The notes: generated by a model from the sequence alone, not told the origin. Positions 9,158 to 21,733 are shown, counted from the first letter of the stretch. The stretch is DNA of 64,000 nt from Micractinium sp. NFX-FRZ (GCA_029339195.1 JAPTJF010000018.1:62001-126000), one strand, 5' to 3'. Program-made: numbers and translations.

Positions 9158-12011
9158 ATGACTAAAGACTGGGATTTGGAGCATTCTGATGGCGTCCCGA
9201 CCAGGCCAGCAAAGCGGTGCTGGGAGGAGGACGTCTCTCCTGACCACCCTCTGCCCAGTGACGTCAGGTTGGTTTCGCTGCTGGCATGGGCAGACAAGGG
9301 CTTGAGGCTGCGTCATGAAGAGCAGGGTAAGAGCAGGCATGTCGCGCCATGAGTGGGATACTGCAACCTGCGCTCCTCAGCCGCGCCCAGGCGCCGCCGC
9401 TGCCGCCAGTGGCCTGCCCCCGCCTGTTCTGTACGTCCTGCTACCGCGCTGCGTGCAACTCAAACCTGACGGTAAATTTGGGGGTAGAGCATCACGAGTA
9501 ACACAAATGCACACGCTCTTGCCACTGCCCGCCCCTTCCCCGCTGCAGGCAGACCTGCAAGTTCACAGGGGTCAGGTCCAGGCGTGGCAGGGAGCCGCTC
9601 CTCCTGGCAACAGTGCAGGGTGTGGACGAATGTGGGCGGCCCTTCTGCTGGATAGCTCGCCGCGCGCGCAAGCGGGTGAGCCCCAGGCCGGCAGCACGTG
9701 GGTGGCGCAGGGCAGGCTGTGCCGCTCAGCATGTGCCTGCGACGTGCCCGCCAGGTGCATGCGCCTGGGCACGTGCACGTTGTCGCCAGTACGAATACGC
9801 AGTGGCTGCCATGCTGTGTTTTGCCACTACGCGGTTCATTGCCCACCATCCCTGATGTCGACCTGCCCTGCTAGCCCTCCTTGCCCATTGCCCCGCGCTC
9901 GCCGCGTGCAGGTGCTGCAGCCGCACCAGTGCGCCTGCCCGCCGCCGCCCGTGAGCTGGTGGGTGGCGCTGGACGCGCGCCTGCACGCCCGCAAGCCGGG
10001 CTGGTGGGTGGCGCTGCTCTTTGGCCTGGGCAGCCTGCTGTTCCTCATCTCAGGCATAGCACGGGAGACCAACGCCGTGGCGCAGCCGGAGCACTGGCCC
10101 CCGGGCCTGGGCTCGCTATCAGCGGCGCTGGGCCCCTGGCTGGAGATGCCCGCCTGCTGGCTGCTCTTCACGCCCGCCGTCATCCTGGCGGTAAGCTGCG
10201 CTGAACTGTGCTGTGCTGGGCTGCCAAGGGGCCCTTTGAGAAGTGGATGGCAGCATATGGCAGCGGGTGGCAGCAGGGCCACCGTTGGCAGCATCGCGTA
10301 GCAGGGAAGCAGCAGCAGCAGCAGCAGTGTGCCTTGCCGCTGTGCCACCTGCTCCTTGTGGTCGCTACCTCCACCGCAGCGTGTCGAGGTGGGGTGTCTG
10401 CCGCCTGCTGCCCCATGGTCACTGGCTGTCCCAGCGGCCCCTGCAGCCTTTTCAGTAGATGCTGGAGAGCGCCACGTGGTTTAAACCTCTGTTTTCTGTT
10501 GCCAATTTGTTTTGTTACGCCGTTTACTGCAGATGCTGGAGAGCGTGAACATGGACTGGAGCGCTCGCATGCGGGTGTGGGAGAAGGGCGGGCGGCAGGC
10601 GCGGCGCCCACGGCCCCACGTGCTGCCCAGCCGGGACGACCTGGGCACAGTGTCTTGGTGGACCACCGCGCTCATGCTGCTGGGCATGCTGGTGAGCTGG
10701 CGGGGGTGGAGGGAGGGATGCTCTCGGGAATGCGGTGGTGCAATGAGGGCTTGGGAAGCTGGCCTGGGCTGTGGCCGGGGACTGAACTGGGCCACCTGAA
10801 AGGCTGCCTGCCTGTCTGCCCTGCGGCCCTCCTGCGCCTGCAGCCTGAGCACATCAGCCTCACCACTGGCATGCCATGCTGATGTGCAGTGCCCGCCCGC
10901 CTTCCTCGCTCCCCGCCTGCCCTGCAGGCAGCGGTCGTTGACCTGCCGGCCCGTGCACTGCCCGTAATCCACCACACAACACCAAACAATCAACCACTGG
11001 GCTACAATTGTACCTGCAGTGCTTCGACATGGGGACGGCTGCCGACCTGGTGGGGCATGCCAAGCTTCTGACGGTGGCTGAGAACAAGTGGACCGTTGCC
11101 TTTGGGTTCACGCTGGGCAGCGTCTTCTTCATAGGTAAAGCTAATGCTAGCACTCCTCATGCAGGTGGTTCATTGATCGCACCACCATGGCTTGCACTGA
11201 ATTTTCCCTGTGCGCACACGAGGGTTGGCCCCCGCTGGCTGGCTGGCTGGGGTTGGAGGCCTGGCCAGTGTCTTCTTGGCAGCTGCACTGCGCTGCCGCT
11301 GGCTGGCTTTGCCATCAATTAACGTCAGTTTCCCAACCCACTGCCGCAGTGGCTGGAGCCCTGGCATGCATGGAGGAGACGGGCAGCTGGTGGCGCGGGC
11401 TAGTGCCCACGCGCATGGCCGACTGGCACAGCATCAGCTGGCAGGCGACCTTCCAGGCCTTCTGGGGGGGCTGGGGCTTCCTCATCAACGGCATAGCGCT
11501 GTGGGCCTACCTGAACAGGTGAGGAGCGGTGTTCAATAATATGTGCATGTTGTGTGCGCCCGGCGTTAGGCCTGTGTCGGGTGGGCTTGTTTTTTCATGG
11601 AGGGCCAATTCACTGGGCACCAGCCGCAGGTCAAGGGCGGCTGCTGAGCGAGTGCTGGGTGGCAATGGGAGCAAGCGTCGCCGTGGGCAGCTCTGCTGCC
11701 ACCTGGAATACTGCATGGCCCGACACCCGTCCACCCGCCTCCCCCTGCCGCTGTTCGACAACCTTATCAACTGCAGCTGGGTACGCAGCACATGGCTGAT
11801 CGCCCCTCCTCCTGTGCTCCACAGCTGCTGCTGCTCCACAGCCACGCCTGCTTGCAATTGACACACGTCTGAATGCTGGCCCCCCTCCGTTGGCTGCAGC
11901 TGGATGAGCAGCACGTGGCTGATCGGGTTTGGCCACATCCTGGGCTCTGCCCTGTTCCTGCTCTCGGCGCTGGCTGGCCTGCTGGAGCAAGCCAACCCCG
12001 GGCACTTGTGA
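9158..12011 (+). CDS. Six-TM membrane protein with N-terminal Cys-rich region, unknown function
   Basis: Exons are 9158-9326, 9410-9471, 9553-9675, 9912-10190, 10533-10691, 11020-11134, 11350-11518 and 11900-12011. They sum to 1188 bases (395 residues) and the phases agree throughout. The N-terminal part is hydrophilic with a Cys cluster (CPRLFCTSCYRAACNSNL, then TCKF and ECGRPFCW). About six hydrophobic segments follow, including WWVALLFGLGSLLFLISG, LLFTPAVILA, WWTTALMLLGML, WTVAFGFTLGSVFFIG, FQAFWGGWGFLINGIALW and WLIGFGHILGSALFLLSA. Repeated Trp-Gly-rich membrane segments recall YrhK-like membrane proteins, but that is only a resemblance. ATG 9158 is the first ATG in the frame. Its stop codon is only 71 bases from that of the convergent symporter. 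Exons 5 and 8 have decoy acceptor copies upstream. Confidence 0.85.
10454..10532 (+). repeat. Decoy copy of the exon-5 start
   Basis: AGATGCTGGAGAGCG occurs at 10458 after TTTTCAGT, and again at the functional acceptor (CTGCAG|ATGCTGGAGAGCG at 10533), 74 bases downstream. Confidence 0.7.
11774..11899 (+). repeat. Decoy copy of the exon-8 acceptor and start
   Basis: CTGCAG|CTGGGTACGCAGCAC at 11777 mirrors CTGCAG|CTGGATGAGCAGCAC at 11900, followed in both by TGGCTGATCG. The spacing is 123 bases. The decoy diverges after about 32 bases. Confidence 0.85.
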
Positions 12012-12082
12012 CACTTGCATTTCACAGCGCTAGCTGCTTTATACGTGTGTTGCACTAGTAAACAACATTAGTAATACAGAGG

Positions 12083-15000
12083 CTACAACCCTAGGTTGGC
12101 GTAGTACGAAGCCATCCCGCGCAGGTCCCCTCCCTCCTCCCCCTGCGCCTGCCGCCAGGCTGCTGCTCGGAAGGCCTCTTGCTTCAGCGCAGCAGCGCCC
12201 TGCAGCAGCGCGAGGCGGCCATTCCCTCAGGTAGCGAGGTCAGCTTTGCGGGGAGGTCACCCTCAAGCTTGCCAGTGCACCACCCCATGGGGTGGCCAAC
12301 CCCAGGTGCTGCATGCGGTTCAAGTGCTGCATGCGGGGCTGCAGCCCGGCATGCACCACATGCACCATGCCAACCATCTAGCAAGTAACACTCCAAGTCT
12401 GGCCACGGTCAACCACTGAACCGACACAGGCACGCGCTGCTGGCGGCACACCCGGTGCCACTTGCCTGCTTGCCCATCACTTTCTTCCAGCGCGGGTGCT
12501 GGGCAAACAGGCAGATGGAGGCGGTGTCCTCCAGGGGGATGCCCTTGGTCTCTGCAGGCTTAAAGGGAAGTCAAAAAGAGAGAAAAAGCGCAATCATGGT
12601 TGTGGAGGAAAGAAACGGTGGGCGTGGGGCCAAAACGCCTTGCCCGCCCGCTGCCGCAAAGGGGTGGGGTTGATCGATCGGTTGGGGGTGCGAGGTGCGG
12701 TTGAGCGCTCGGTTCAATCCACCCCTGTTCCTTTGGTGCTGCTGCTCTAGGCACCCGTGTGCAAGCAGGGCATGGCAGGAAGGCACGCCTGCAGGAGCAC
12801 CGCATGTGCATGTGTGGGGCGGCAGTCATGCCAGCAACAGGCGTGCACATGCGAGGTCAGGGCACTGCCCTGGCAGCGAGCGGCAGCACCAGCTAGCTGG
12901 CCATCTCAGTTTTGCAGCTGCTTTAGCTCACCGGGAAGCAGAAAGTAGACGAAGGCTGTCATGATAACGTTCCAGGCGGAAAAGAAGAGGAACACTGCGA
13001 GCAATTCGAGGAGAAAGTCTCGAGTGTGTGGCTGTTTGTGCACGGCAGGCGGCCATGCAGGCAGTGTGCCAAGTGCCTGCTCCCCTCCCCTGCCTGTCCC
13101 AAGCGACGGGCTTTGGCACTGCCACACACAGGTGCCCCCTCACCTCCCCACTTCATGGAGCACAGCATGCTCAGGAAGCTCTGGCCTGCACTTTGTAGGG
13201 GTGTGGAACAGCAGCAGCACTGGACTAGCAAGCAAAGTGCAGGCAGGCGTGCTGAGGGGACATGCAGGTCGAGCGACTGCAACGACCGGAGGCAGCATCG
13301 GCAGCACTGCCCCGCCGGCAGCAAGCTGGCACACCTACGACAAACGACAGGAAGTAGTTGCTGAACACAACCTGCGGCAGTGGTGGCGGAGGGCGCAGCT
13401 CTGCTGGCATGCTCGCGGTTGCCAGGCAGGCCCGGTGCTTCGCAGGGCAGGGCAGGGCCAGGCAGTGCGGTTCACAATGCACTGACTTGTGCAGCACTCG
13501 CCGCAGGTAGGCAGGCAGGCAGGCGTGTGCTCGACACCCACCGCGCTCATGCCGCTGGTGCGGGTCTCCAGCGACTGGACTTCGGCGCCCAGCACCCACA
13601 CGATCGGGCCCCAGCTCCATGCAAACCCAGAAATGAACACGCAAATCAGGACCTGCAGAAAAGTGTGCAGGTGCACCAGTTTGGGAGCACAAGCAGAATC
13701 CAGAGGGTCAAAGAGGAAGGGTGCTCCCAGCACGCTGCCCGCCCACGCGCTCTGTGCATCGAGACCCACGCCGGCCTTACCAGGGCGGCAATGGCGCTGC
13801 CGGAGGGAAGGGTGGAGCTCCCCTCGAAGCCCTTTGCCAGCACAATGCCGGTGGCCACCTGCACTCAAGCGGGCCTCGACGAGAAGTCACACAGCAGTTG
13901 CGGCTGCTGCAATGCGCTGCCACCACACAGCCCAGGTGGCCTGCAGGCCGGCGCAGCCCTTGTTGCCCGCTACGCACGCCTCAATGGCAAGGTGAGAGGG
14001 TCCCTCCCTTCAGGCCCCTCTCTGGCAGGTCAAATCTGTCCTGGCGGCATGAGGTCACACACAGAGAGCATCAAGTGGATGGGGGGGAGGCTGGGCCAAT
14101 TCTGGTAACTTGGCATGGGTGTAACACAGAGGGCGTCAGGCAGAGGCAGGGGCCGCACCTGGCTCAGCACCATTTGCACGCCCCCCTGCAGAAGCAGCGG
14201 CCGGCGGCCCCACTTGTCGATGAACAGCATGCCCAGCATGGTGGACAGCACGTTGGTGGCGCCGATGACTACCGCGTTGAGCAGCGCGCTGCTGGTGCTG
14301 CTCAGGGACTCAAACATGACGGGGGCGTAGAAGATGACTTCACGGGGGGAGGGCGAACGGGGAGGAAGAATGGGAGGAGGAGGAGCAGGATGGGAAGCAG
14401 GAGGAGGAGGGGTGAGTCGCGCCCCGAGGGCGCAAGGGCACAGGCAACCAGGAAGAGCCTGCCAGGGAACCCCTTCGCTGGCCTCCCCGGCAGGGAGGTG
14501 CAGTGCGTGACCCCCTTGTTGACACACGGGTTGACTTAACCTCCCCGCTTGCCTGCGTTGATCCCCGTGAGCTGCTGGAAGGCGGCGAGGGAGCAGGACA
14601 TGATGGTCATGGGCAGGTTGTGGCGCTTGAACAAGTTGCGCCAGCTCTGGGTGGCAACGGAGGGCAGGGCAGGGGCAGGCCGCAAGTGCGGCGTGGGCCC
14701 AGGAGCTGCCAGCAGTACACAGGCCAATGCATGCCCGCAGGAAGGTTGGGCGCCCTGGCATGCATTGGCCTGGCCAATCCTGTGCACGCTTCCAGCATCA
14801 TGCCCGCATGGCACCGGTGCCGTCTCAACTGGGTTCTAAGGCACCAGGCTGGGCTGGGCTGCCTAGCACCAGCCCTCACGTCCCCCTCAGTACTTGCGTC
14901 TGACTGATCAGGCTCCCAGCCATCCCTGGGCACCGCTCACTGCCCTGTGGTACCACACACGGTACCGCCGCCCACCTGCAGGGTGGACACCTTGGCTGCC

Positions 15001-18000
15001 TGCTGCGCCGCCTCGCAGATGTCGGCATACTCTGCATCCACCTCGTCAGTCCCGCGCAGCATCTGTGGGGCGGAGCGGCAGGCAGGCAGGCAGGCAGGCA
15101 GGCAGGTGGGAGTGGAGTGAAGCGCAAGTGTGCATGCAGCATGCATCTCGTCCGTTGCAGGGAGCATGTTTTGAGAGCGGAAAGAGCACGCCCTTGGGCA
15201 TGTGACCGGCCGGCTGGGTTTAGGGCGTGCAAGCTGTGTCCGCCGGTTACCAACAACCCACTGCAGCAACTCTTGAGTGGGGCGGCAGGCGGCCGGCCGG
15301 GCAGGCGGGCGGGCAGGCAGACAGGGATGCATCCACATGGTCTGACATGTCTGTTGGCCTAGCACCCGCTCAGCTCAATTACGAGTGTCGTTGCGCCACA
15401 AGTAGGAAGGAAGGAAGGAAGGAAGGAAGGAAGGAAGGAAGGAAGGAAGGAAGGAGAGAGGAAGGAAGGGAGGAACAGCGCACGCACCTGCAGAATGGCC
15501 TTGCCTTCCTCTGTGCGGCCCCTGCAGCCCAAACCAGGGCAGCCGGGGGCGTGGGATGCAGGGGGGCTCTTCGCAAGGTATGCGGGGAGGCGGGCATTGA
15601 GGGAACCCTTCTGTCCTTGTACACATGTGCCTGGCTATCCAGATTAGACCCAACGCCTCCCTTCCACGCACTCGCTCCACTGGTCCGTGCAATTTGACAC
15701 CACTCAAACACCACTCACAAGTCGAGAGGCACACAGCATGGGGTGCTCACTTTTCAATCAGGTATGAGGGGCTCTCTGGCAGCACGAGGCCGCCGAGCAG
15801 CAGGATGGTGGCGGGCATGGCGGCCAGCCCCAGGCTGAGGCGCCACCCCCAGACTGGAATGTACTGCACGGCAGCAGTGGGATCGGGTGGCGGAACACGG
15901 AGCTCACAAGAAATCAATCAATCGGCAGGCTAGGATAGGGTAGGGTACCCTAACCCTGAACCCCAATGGACAGGTGCCCCCAGGAAGTCATGACTTGCCT
16001 GGGTGCCGTAGTTCACGAGCTGAGCAGCTGCACACACACACACAGCAGGAGGGTAGGGGGCAAGCGGTGAGCATGCCAACGGCGGCAGGGGTGGGGCAGC
16101 CTGCTTGCTTGCTGCACAGCCAGCTGCCGTGTGGCCAGCCTGTTCGTGGCAGCTGCTCTTTGGCATCCAAGGCGGTGCAGTGAGTGGCATGAGATGGGAC
16201 TCCCTCGGAGGCATGAAATGGGGCGGCAGCAACCAACCTAGAATGCCGGCGGTGACGGCGAGCTGGAACAGGTATGCCAGGCTGCCGCGGCTGGCGTAGG
16301 GAGCCACCTCAGCTGTACGAACGAGAAAGAGGAGTTGAGGAGCAGAAAGTGTGAGAAGTGGCCACCATAGTTGATTGGGGGCGGGACAAGGGAGGGCATG
16401 GGATGTCCCGATGAGCGGCCCCTCCCGCTGTGCAGCGGCTGAGCCGCTGGGGCAAAGAGGGATCACACAAGGGAGGTAGAGAGGGGAGGGCAGGGGACAA
16501 AGGAAAGGTGAAAAGAGAGGGGGGGCGGACCGAAGATGGCAGGCTGGCAGGCAGGCAGGCTGGCGCACATCCTAGCGGGCGGTGCAAAGCCAAAGAAGAC
16601 CAGAGCTGGCATGCTGCCCTCCAGCGCTTCTCCACCCGCACATTCCAGCCATCAGCCACCCCCATGCCCCGCACCCAAAACATGGGCAAGCACAGATGTA
16701 CCTATATACACCGGCACCACGCAGGCTGCGGTGCCTGCAGCAACGCCGGGATGAGATGGCAGTCAGGGCCTCGCACGCTGCATGCAGCCGCCATGCTGCA
16801 AGCACACCACGAGACCGACGCATGGGGGCCCCAGCCACGCCCACTGCACAGCAATGATCACCTTATGCCGCAGCTCACTAGCCACACTGCACGCCCTCAT
16901 AAAGCTGCCTTGCGCCGCAACCCAGTGGCCGCATTTCACTTGCCTTTGGCTCCCCAGCTCACGTGCCCACTCACCCACGCCAAACCCCAGCACGCAGCGC
17001 CCGATGATGAGCTGCGTCAGGGAGTGCGCCCCCGCCTGCAGCCCTGCCCCCAGAATGAAGAGGCAGCCCGACACCAGCATCGTCGGCTGCAGTGGGCGGG
17101 CAGGCTGGGAGGGGATGACCCGCAGTCAGGCGGCGGGGCAGGCTGCACCACACAGTGAACTCGGCATGCCAGAGAGCGAGCGCGACGCATGCCAGGCCCC
17201 ATCACTGAATGGCACCAGGCCGGCCGTCAATGCCTGCCGCAGGCTTCACCTTGCGCCCAAACGCCCGGGACGCGTAGCTGGCGGGCAGGGCCACGAGCGC
17301 GCCACTGAGGAAGAGGATGGCGGAGAACAGCTGCAGCCGTGTGTCGTGGTACTTGCAGTCTGCAGGGCGCCAAGGGTGTAGACGCAGCAGTGAGTGTGCA
17401 GCAGAAGGCACTGGACAGCTGCAGCATGTGGTGTGCACCGCAGCAGAAGCAGCAGCAGCAGCAGCAGCAGATGCACTGAGCAGCAGCAGCAGCAGCAACA
17501 GCGGGGGCAGCAGCAGCGGCAGCGGCAGCGGCAGCAGCAGCAGCAGGAGATGCAGCAGCAGCAGGAGGAGATGCACTAGCACCAGCGGCAGCAGCAGCAG
17601 CCCCAGCCTCAGCAGAGCTTCTCTTCTTGCTGGTGGCATGGTGTGGCGGTGGTGTGGCATGCCAGCAACTTGGCAGCAGGAAACACACTTTATGCCTTGT
17701 CCAGGCCCCCGTTGTTTGGGGGGGGGGGGGGGGGGGGGGGGGGATCATCCCCCTCTTGCATGAAACGGGAGCCCTGGGGGGTGGCACCTAGACTTGGCAC
17801 CGGGACTAGACTGGCACACACGCGTGGCTCACATGGATCCTCGTCATCTGTGCCGCTGATGTTGCGCTCAAAGATGCCGGGGAAAAACTGGCTCTGGAAG
17901 GAGGCCATGGCGGTGCACCCTCCCACGATTCCAACATCGTAACCGAACAGCATGCCGCCGGTGGCGGAGACCAGCGCCACAACCAGCACTGCAGGCGGGA

Positions 18001-18629
18001 CACAAGGGCGGGGGCTCAGCGTGCACGGCGTGCGTGCGGCAGGACTTGAATCACAACCCTGGCTGCGCCCGCCTGCTCTGCCAGTCAGACGTGTGCTGCT
18101 GCTCCCTGCGCAAGATGGCGGTCACCCATCCTAGTGGCTGGCACAGTGCAGGTGCATGGCATGCTGCCTTGCTGTAGGCAGGAGGAGCAGTGCCCGCCCG
18201 CCTCCCCCCAGGTAAGCACTCCTCCCCCTGCTGCACAATCCGCCCCCCTCATGTGCGTGCTGCGTGCTGCATGAGCTGTGGCAGGTCTTAGCTCTGCACA
18301 TCATGAACCTCACCATACAGAGTCATGAGGCCTGCATGCAGCGAGTGGGAGAGGCAGAAGGTGGGGCAGCGACATCCTGCCACTCGTGGGGCACAAACCC
18401 GCACGTGCTCCCATGCAGGTCACGTGCGCCCAAACGGCCCTTATTCCCCTGAAGCTGCGAACGCCGCTTCCATGAGCTTCAGCACCTCATAAGCACAGCA
18501 GTGCCCACCTGTGTAGGCGGCGGCGCGGCCGCCTGGCTTCGGCTTGTCGCCGGCAGCGGCGGCGGCGGGTGCCACCAGCGGCGCCCCTTCGAACTGCACC
18601 CTGCCGCTTCTGCGGCCCTTTCCCTTCAT
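12083..18629 (-). CDS. Proton-coupled hexose symporter (MFS sugar porter, HUP/STP type)
   Basis: Nineteen exons from 18629 down to 12083 sum to 1677 bases (558 residues) with every phase consistent. The family hallmarks appear in order: [14 protein letters not shown] in TM1, FGRKPTMLVSG after TM2, [28 protein letters not shown] at about residue 240, [14 protein letters not shown] at about 315, [28 protein letters not shown], and [10 protein letters not shown] at about 490. These define a 12-TM plasma-membrane monosaccharide/H+ symporter close to Chlorella HUP proteins (about 534 residues). Length is slightly above the family norm because of a small Ala-rich N-terminus. Three introns are GC-AG: 15864-15998, 14338-14552 and 12200-12465. 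Several exons are tiny (29, 33, 34, 37 and 42 bases). Introns hold a GGAA microsatellite and a 26-G run. In Chlorella such genes are glucose-inducible, but nothing here shows regulation. Confidence 0.94.
15403..15455. repeat. (GGAA)n microsatellite
   Basis: About a dozen GGAA units lie within an intron of the hexose symporter gene. On the coding (minus) strand this is a CCTT tract. Confidence 0.95.
17718..17743. repeat. Run of 26 consecutive G
   Basis: The unbroken G run lies in an intron of the hexose symporter, so it is poly-C in its transcript. It could form a G-quadruplex on the plus strand. The exact length is prone to sequencing error. Confidence 0.85.
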
Positions 18630-19663
18630 AATGATGCGCCTATTTGAGGCACTGCCGCTGCCTGGGGCGCGGTCGCTGCCCCTAGCCTAGTCACGGGTAT
18701 GAGCCAAGCCTTGGACGCTGATTGTCGTGGGAAGTTAGCTGCGAGAGCAGAAATAGAAACATGCGCTGGCGTGCGCAAAGAAGATGGAGCAGCACAAACG
18801 AAGGTAAGGGCTCCCTTGCATGGGAGGTGCGTGCACCTCTTTTGTGCTTTTATCTCAACAGAAAGCCACGTGTGCGTGCACAGCAGCAGGAAGCGGCGGC
18901 CACAACAAGTTCTCACAACAGGCCTGCTCTGCATGAGCAGCGCCACCCTGGCACCGGCGTCTCCAGCCGCTCGCCTCGCAGTGCCCACTCTTGTCGCGAC
19001 AGCACTTGGCTGCCGGCAGTCCTGAGAGAAGGCAGTTGCGAAGAGCATAGAGTGGCAGATGCAGCTGGAGGCAGGTGCCTGCCTGGCGCGAGCGCTCGGG
19101 AGCGGGCGGCCGCAGCGGCCAGCACAAGCGCTGCTGCTGCTGCCGCTAACGTACACATATGAATCAAACAGCCACTTATCATTCACATTCATAGACACAT
19201 TCATAGGTTGACAGCAGCACTTAACAAAGCCGCGCTCCAGATGTCAGAAAAGTTGGGCAGGCACCTCCCACGTGTCCACGGGACCTGCCTTCCAAGTGGC
19301 TGCCCATGTTGGCAGTGCTCCTCGACCGCTTGCACACCACCCCACTCACTTCACTGCCTCACAGCCAAGCCTTGTTTCCGACCCACCCCTTCCTCTTTTT
19401 GATGCCTGGCGCAGCACATCTGATTGCCGTCCCGCCTTGCATGCAAGCCCCTGCCGCACCCGCAGCCTCTTGCTGGGGGTGCTGTCTGTCAGATCTGTCC
19501 GGTACCGTGCCGGTGGTGCACATGCATTCGTGCCGCTGCAGCATAGCTTTTGTATCACGCAAATCCTGTCAGTCCGTTCTCGCACGCACCCCAAAAGTGG
19601 GGTTGGGCTGTCGGGCACGTAGTCTCAGCAGGCTGAGCATGCCCGTCATGCACAGCGTGGCGC
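18630..19663. other. Upstream region of the hexose symporter
   Basis: This kilobase lies between the start codon of the symporter and the stop codon of the next minus-strand gene, so it should hold the symporter promoter. I see no coding exon with splice support and no clear motif. Confidence 0.45.
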
Positions 19664-21733
19664 CTAGGCATACGGCTGGACGGAGCACGTCTGTCTGGGC
19701 ATCTCCACCTCTTTAACACCGCTATCAGCAGTGTGTGCATTCTGTGCCGGCTCCTCCAAGCGCTCCAGCTGCCAGCTTGGGCTGGGGCTGCCTGCACAGC
19801 GCAGAGACATGGAGACACGCGGGGGCGGGTTCAGCAGCACCGCCTGTGGTTGTTGTTGGGCGGCAACCTGCCGAGCAGAGGCAGGCATGCCGGCACGCCT
19901 CAAATAATGCATCTTTCTCACCCGGCTGGTTGTCGGCGTAGAAATCAAAGTTTGGCTCCTCGGACTCGAAGTACAGGTCACTCAGGAACACGCCCACCTG
20001 GCCACCTGCAGCACACAGACGAGGGGGCCTCGAGATGAATCCACCACGACTGTTACTCAAGTGGGGTGTTCAGCGCTTTGACTTAAACCCACTGCCTTTG
20101 ACAAGTTTTTGAACACCCCACTTGAGTTGTTGAACACCCCACGCATGCGTGCTAATAGCACGCATGCTGTGTGAGTTCTTTGAGAGCCCAGATCCTCAGT
20201 CTCAACCTAAACACAGATCAACAGCTGCCGCACAGTGCCTGGCGCGCACTGCGAGCCCTGCAAGCGTTATGCCAGCCCCATGCACACCCCACCTGCCGTA
20301 CCCACCGGTGCGCTGCCGATGTGTGCCTGCAAACCCGTAACGCACTGGCACGCACTTGCCCTGCTCAGTGCAAGAGCTCTCCTTGCTGCAGCACTTGGAT
20401 ACAACTGGCACGCTTGTAGTTGCCCCGCACCTTTTCCCCCAGCCCAAGCTGCCTCTTGGGGGTCTATATCGCAAGTTTCATTGCGGAGAAACGGACTGTA
20501 AACACAAACAAGCAAGCACCTGCGTGCTGGTAGGCCACCGGGGTGTCAAGGACGGAGGCGGCGCGGGCGACGCATTCCTGGAAGTCGGGAGATTCCATGC
20601 CCAGGGCGGAGGCCAGGGGGTCTGCAGCAGGGCGGACGATTGACAGGAGGTGGTTTGGTTGGCTGCAGCAGTTGGGAGGCTCCACGCCCAGGCCTGGGCA
20701 GAGGCCAGGGGGCATCCAGAGCACGGCAGTACAGGGGTTGCTGGCGGGGCATGGGGTGTGCCTCGTTTTGCCCCTGTGTTCGCACGTGATGCGCAGCAGT
20801 GCTAGGGCAGCAGGCGCGGCGAGCGCAGCCAGCAGCTGAGGCAAGCATCCGCTGATCAGCGCTGCGCTGCCAGTGTGCTGCTGCGTCGCTCACAGGCAGC
20901 CAGGCGGATGCGCTGTTCGTCTGTGAGGAACCAGCGCGCCCCGTCGCCATAGATTGTGTTGGAGTCGGTCACCGTCCAGTTGTCTGCCGCCCCTGGGCCC
21001 ACGCCCTTGAAGCAGCCGCCCACGTAGCGGATCTGAGGAGGGGATGGGGCAGGTGTGGGAAAGGAAGGCGAGGTGTGATGCCCACGGCAGGTGAGTGAGG
21101 GTGGAGCATCTGTTTGGGAGGGTGGGGAGGGGACGTGGACAGGGGAAGGGCAACCATGTGAGGGAAGAGCAGAGGGGGCGGGAGGGCATCATGGCGGGAA
21201 GATCAGGAGCCACTGCGGGAGTCGCACAGCATGGATGGCAGCGGCAGCAGGGATCGTGCCCTGGTCGCCATCCTTGCCCTGATGTCGCCCTCTCTGTTTC
21301 TGACGCTCTCGCAGGCCAGCCGCGGTCCTGCCCTGCCTGTGCGCCAGGGCCTCACTGCCTTCGGCAATGCCCTTACTAATGCTCATGGTGATCACCTGAT
21401 AGATGCCTGCCTTGAATTCGGTGGCGCCAGCCGGAGAGCGGAACAGAGTGACCCCGCCCCTCACGTCCGCATCATACGCCAGGCCCACGCACGGAGGCTC
21501 GCAAGCCGCAGGGAGCTCTGCAGCAGGACGGGACAGGCAGCGGCAGGCCATCTGACGTCGCCGTCCGGTCGAGCGGCAGCCAACCGGCAACACCCATGCC
21601 GCCACTGCGCCCGCCCTGCTCCCGCGCGCGCACCCACGGCCCGGCTGTTGTTTCGGTATTGCTCACCTTGTGCGGAGCACGCGATCGTCAGGCGCGCCAA
21701 GGCCAGGCAAGCAAGCCACAACGTTCGAGGCAT
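19664..21733 (-). CDS. Small secreted protein, unknown family
   Basis: Six exons (21733-21667, 21517-21396, 21032-20894, 20621-20520, 20005-19922, 19791-19664) give 213 residues with all phases consistent. The first 21 residues (MPRTLWL...IACSAQ) are a clear signal peptide. The mature chain contains CEPPCVGLAYDADVRGGV, YVGGCFKG, WTVTDSNTIYGDGARWFLTD and VGVFLSDLYFESEEPNFDFY. It has few cysteines, no second membrane segment and a polar C-terminus. I do not recognise the family. The intron between the last two large exons holds a long inverted repeat, and a decoy copy of the 20621 acceptor edge sits at about 20712. It is divergent from the surface-protein gene at 22628. Confidence 0.8.
20055..20167. 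repeat. Intronic inverted repeat plus adjacent palindrome
   Basis: ACTCAAGTGGGGTGTTCA at 20055-20072 has an exact reverse complement at 20110-20127 (18-base arms, 37-base loop). A third partial arm (TGAACACCCC) follows at 20131. Immediately after, 20143-20167 is a palindrome with 12-base arms around one base. No target-site duplication was identified. Confidence 0.85.
20635..20712 (-). repeat. Decayed copy of an exon start in the secreted-protein gene
   Basis: On the minus strand the block ending near 20712 (GCCCCCTGGCCTCTGCCC...) mirrors the exon start at 20621 (ACCCCCTGGCCTCCGCCC). The spacing is about 91 bases, and the copy lies on the upstream intron side. Confidence 0.65.

Noticed and set aside
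15403..15455. GGAA tract as a functional regulatory array
   Set aside because: It is a simple microsatellite inside an intron, with no evidence of function.
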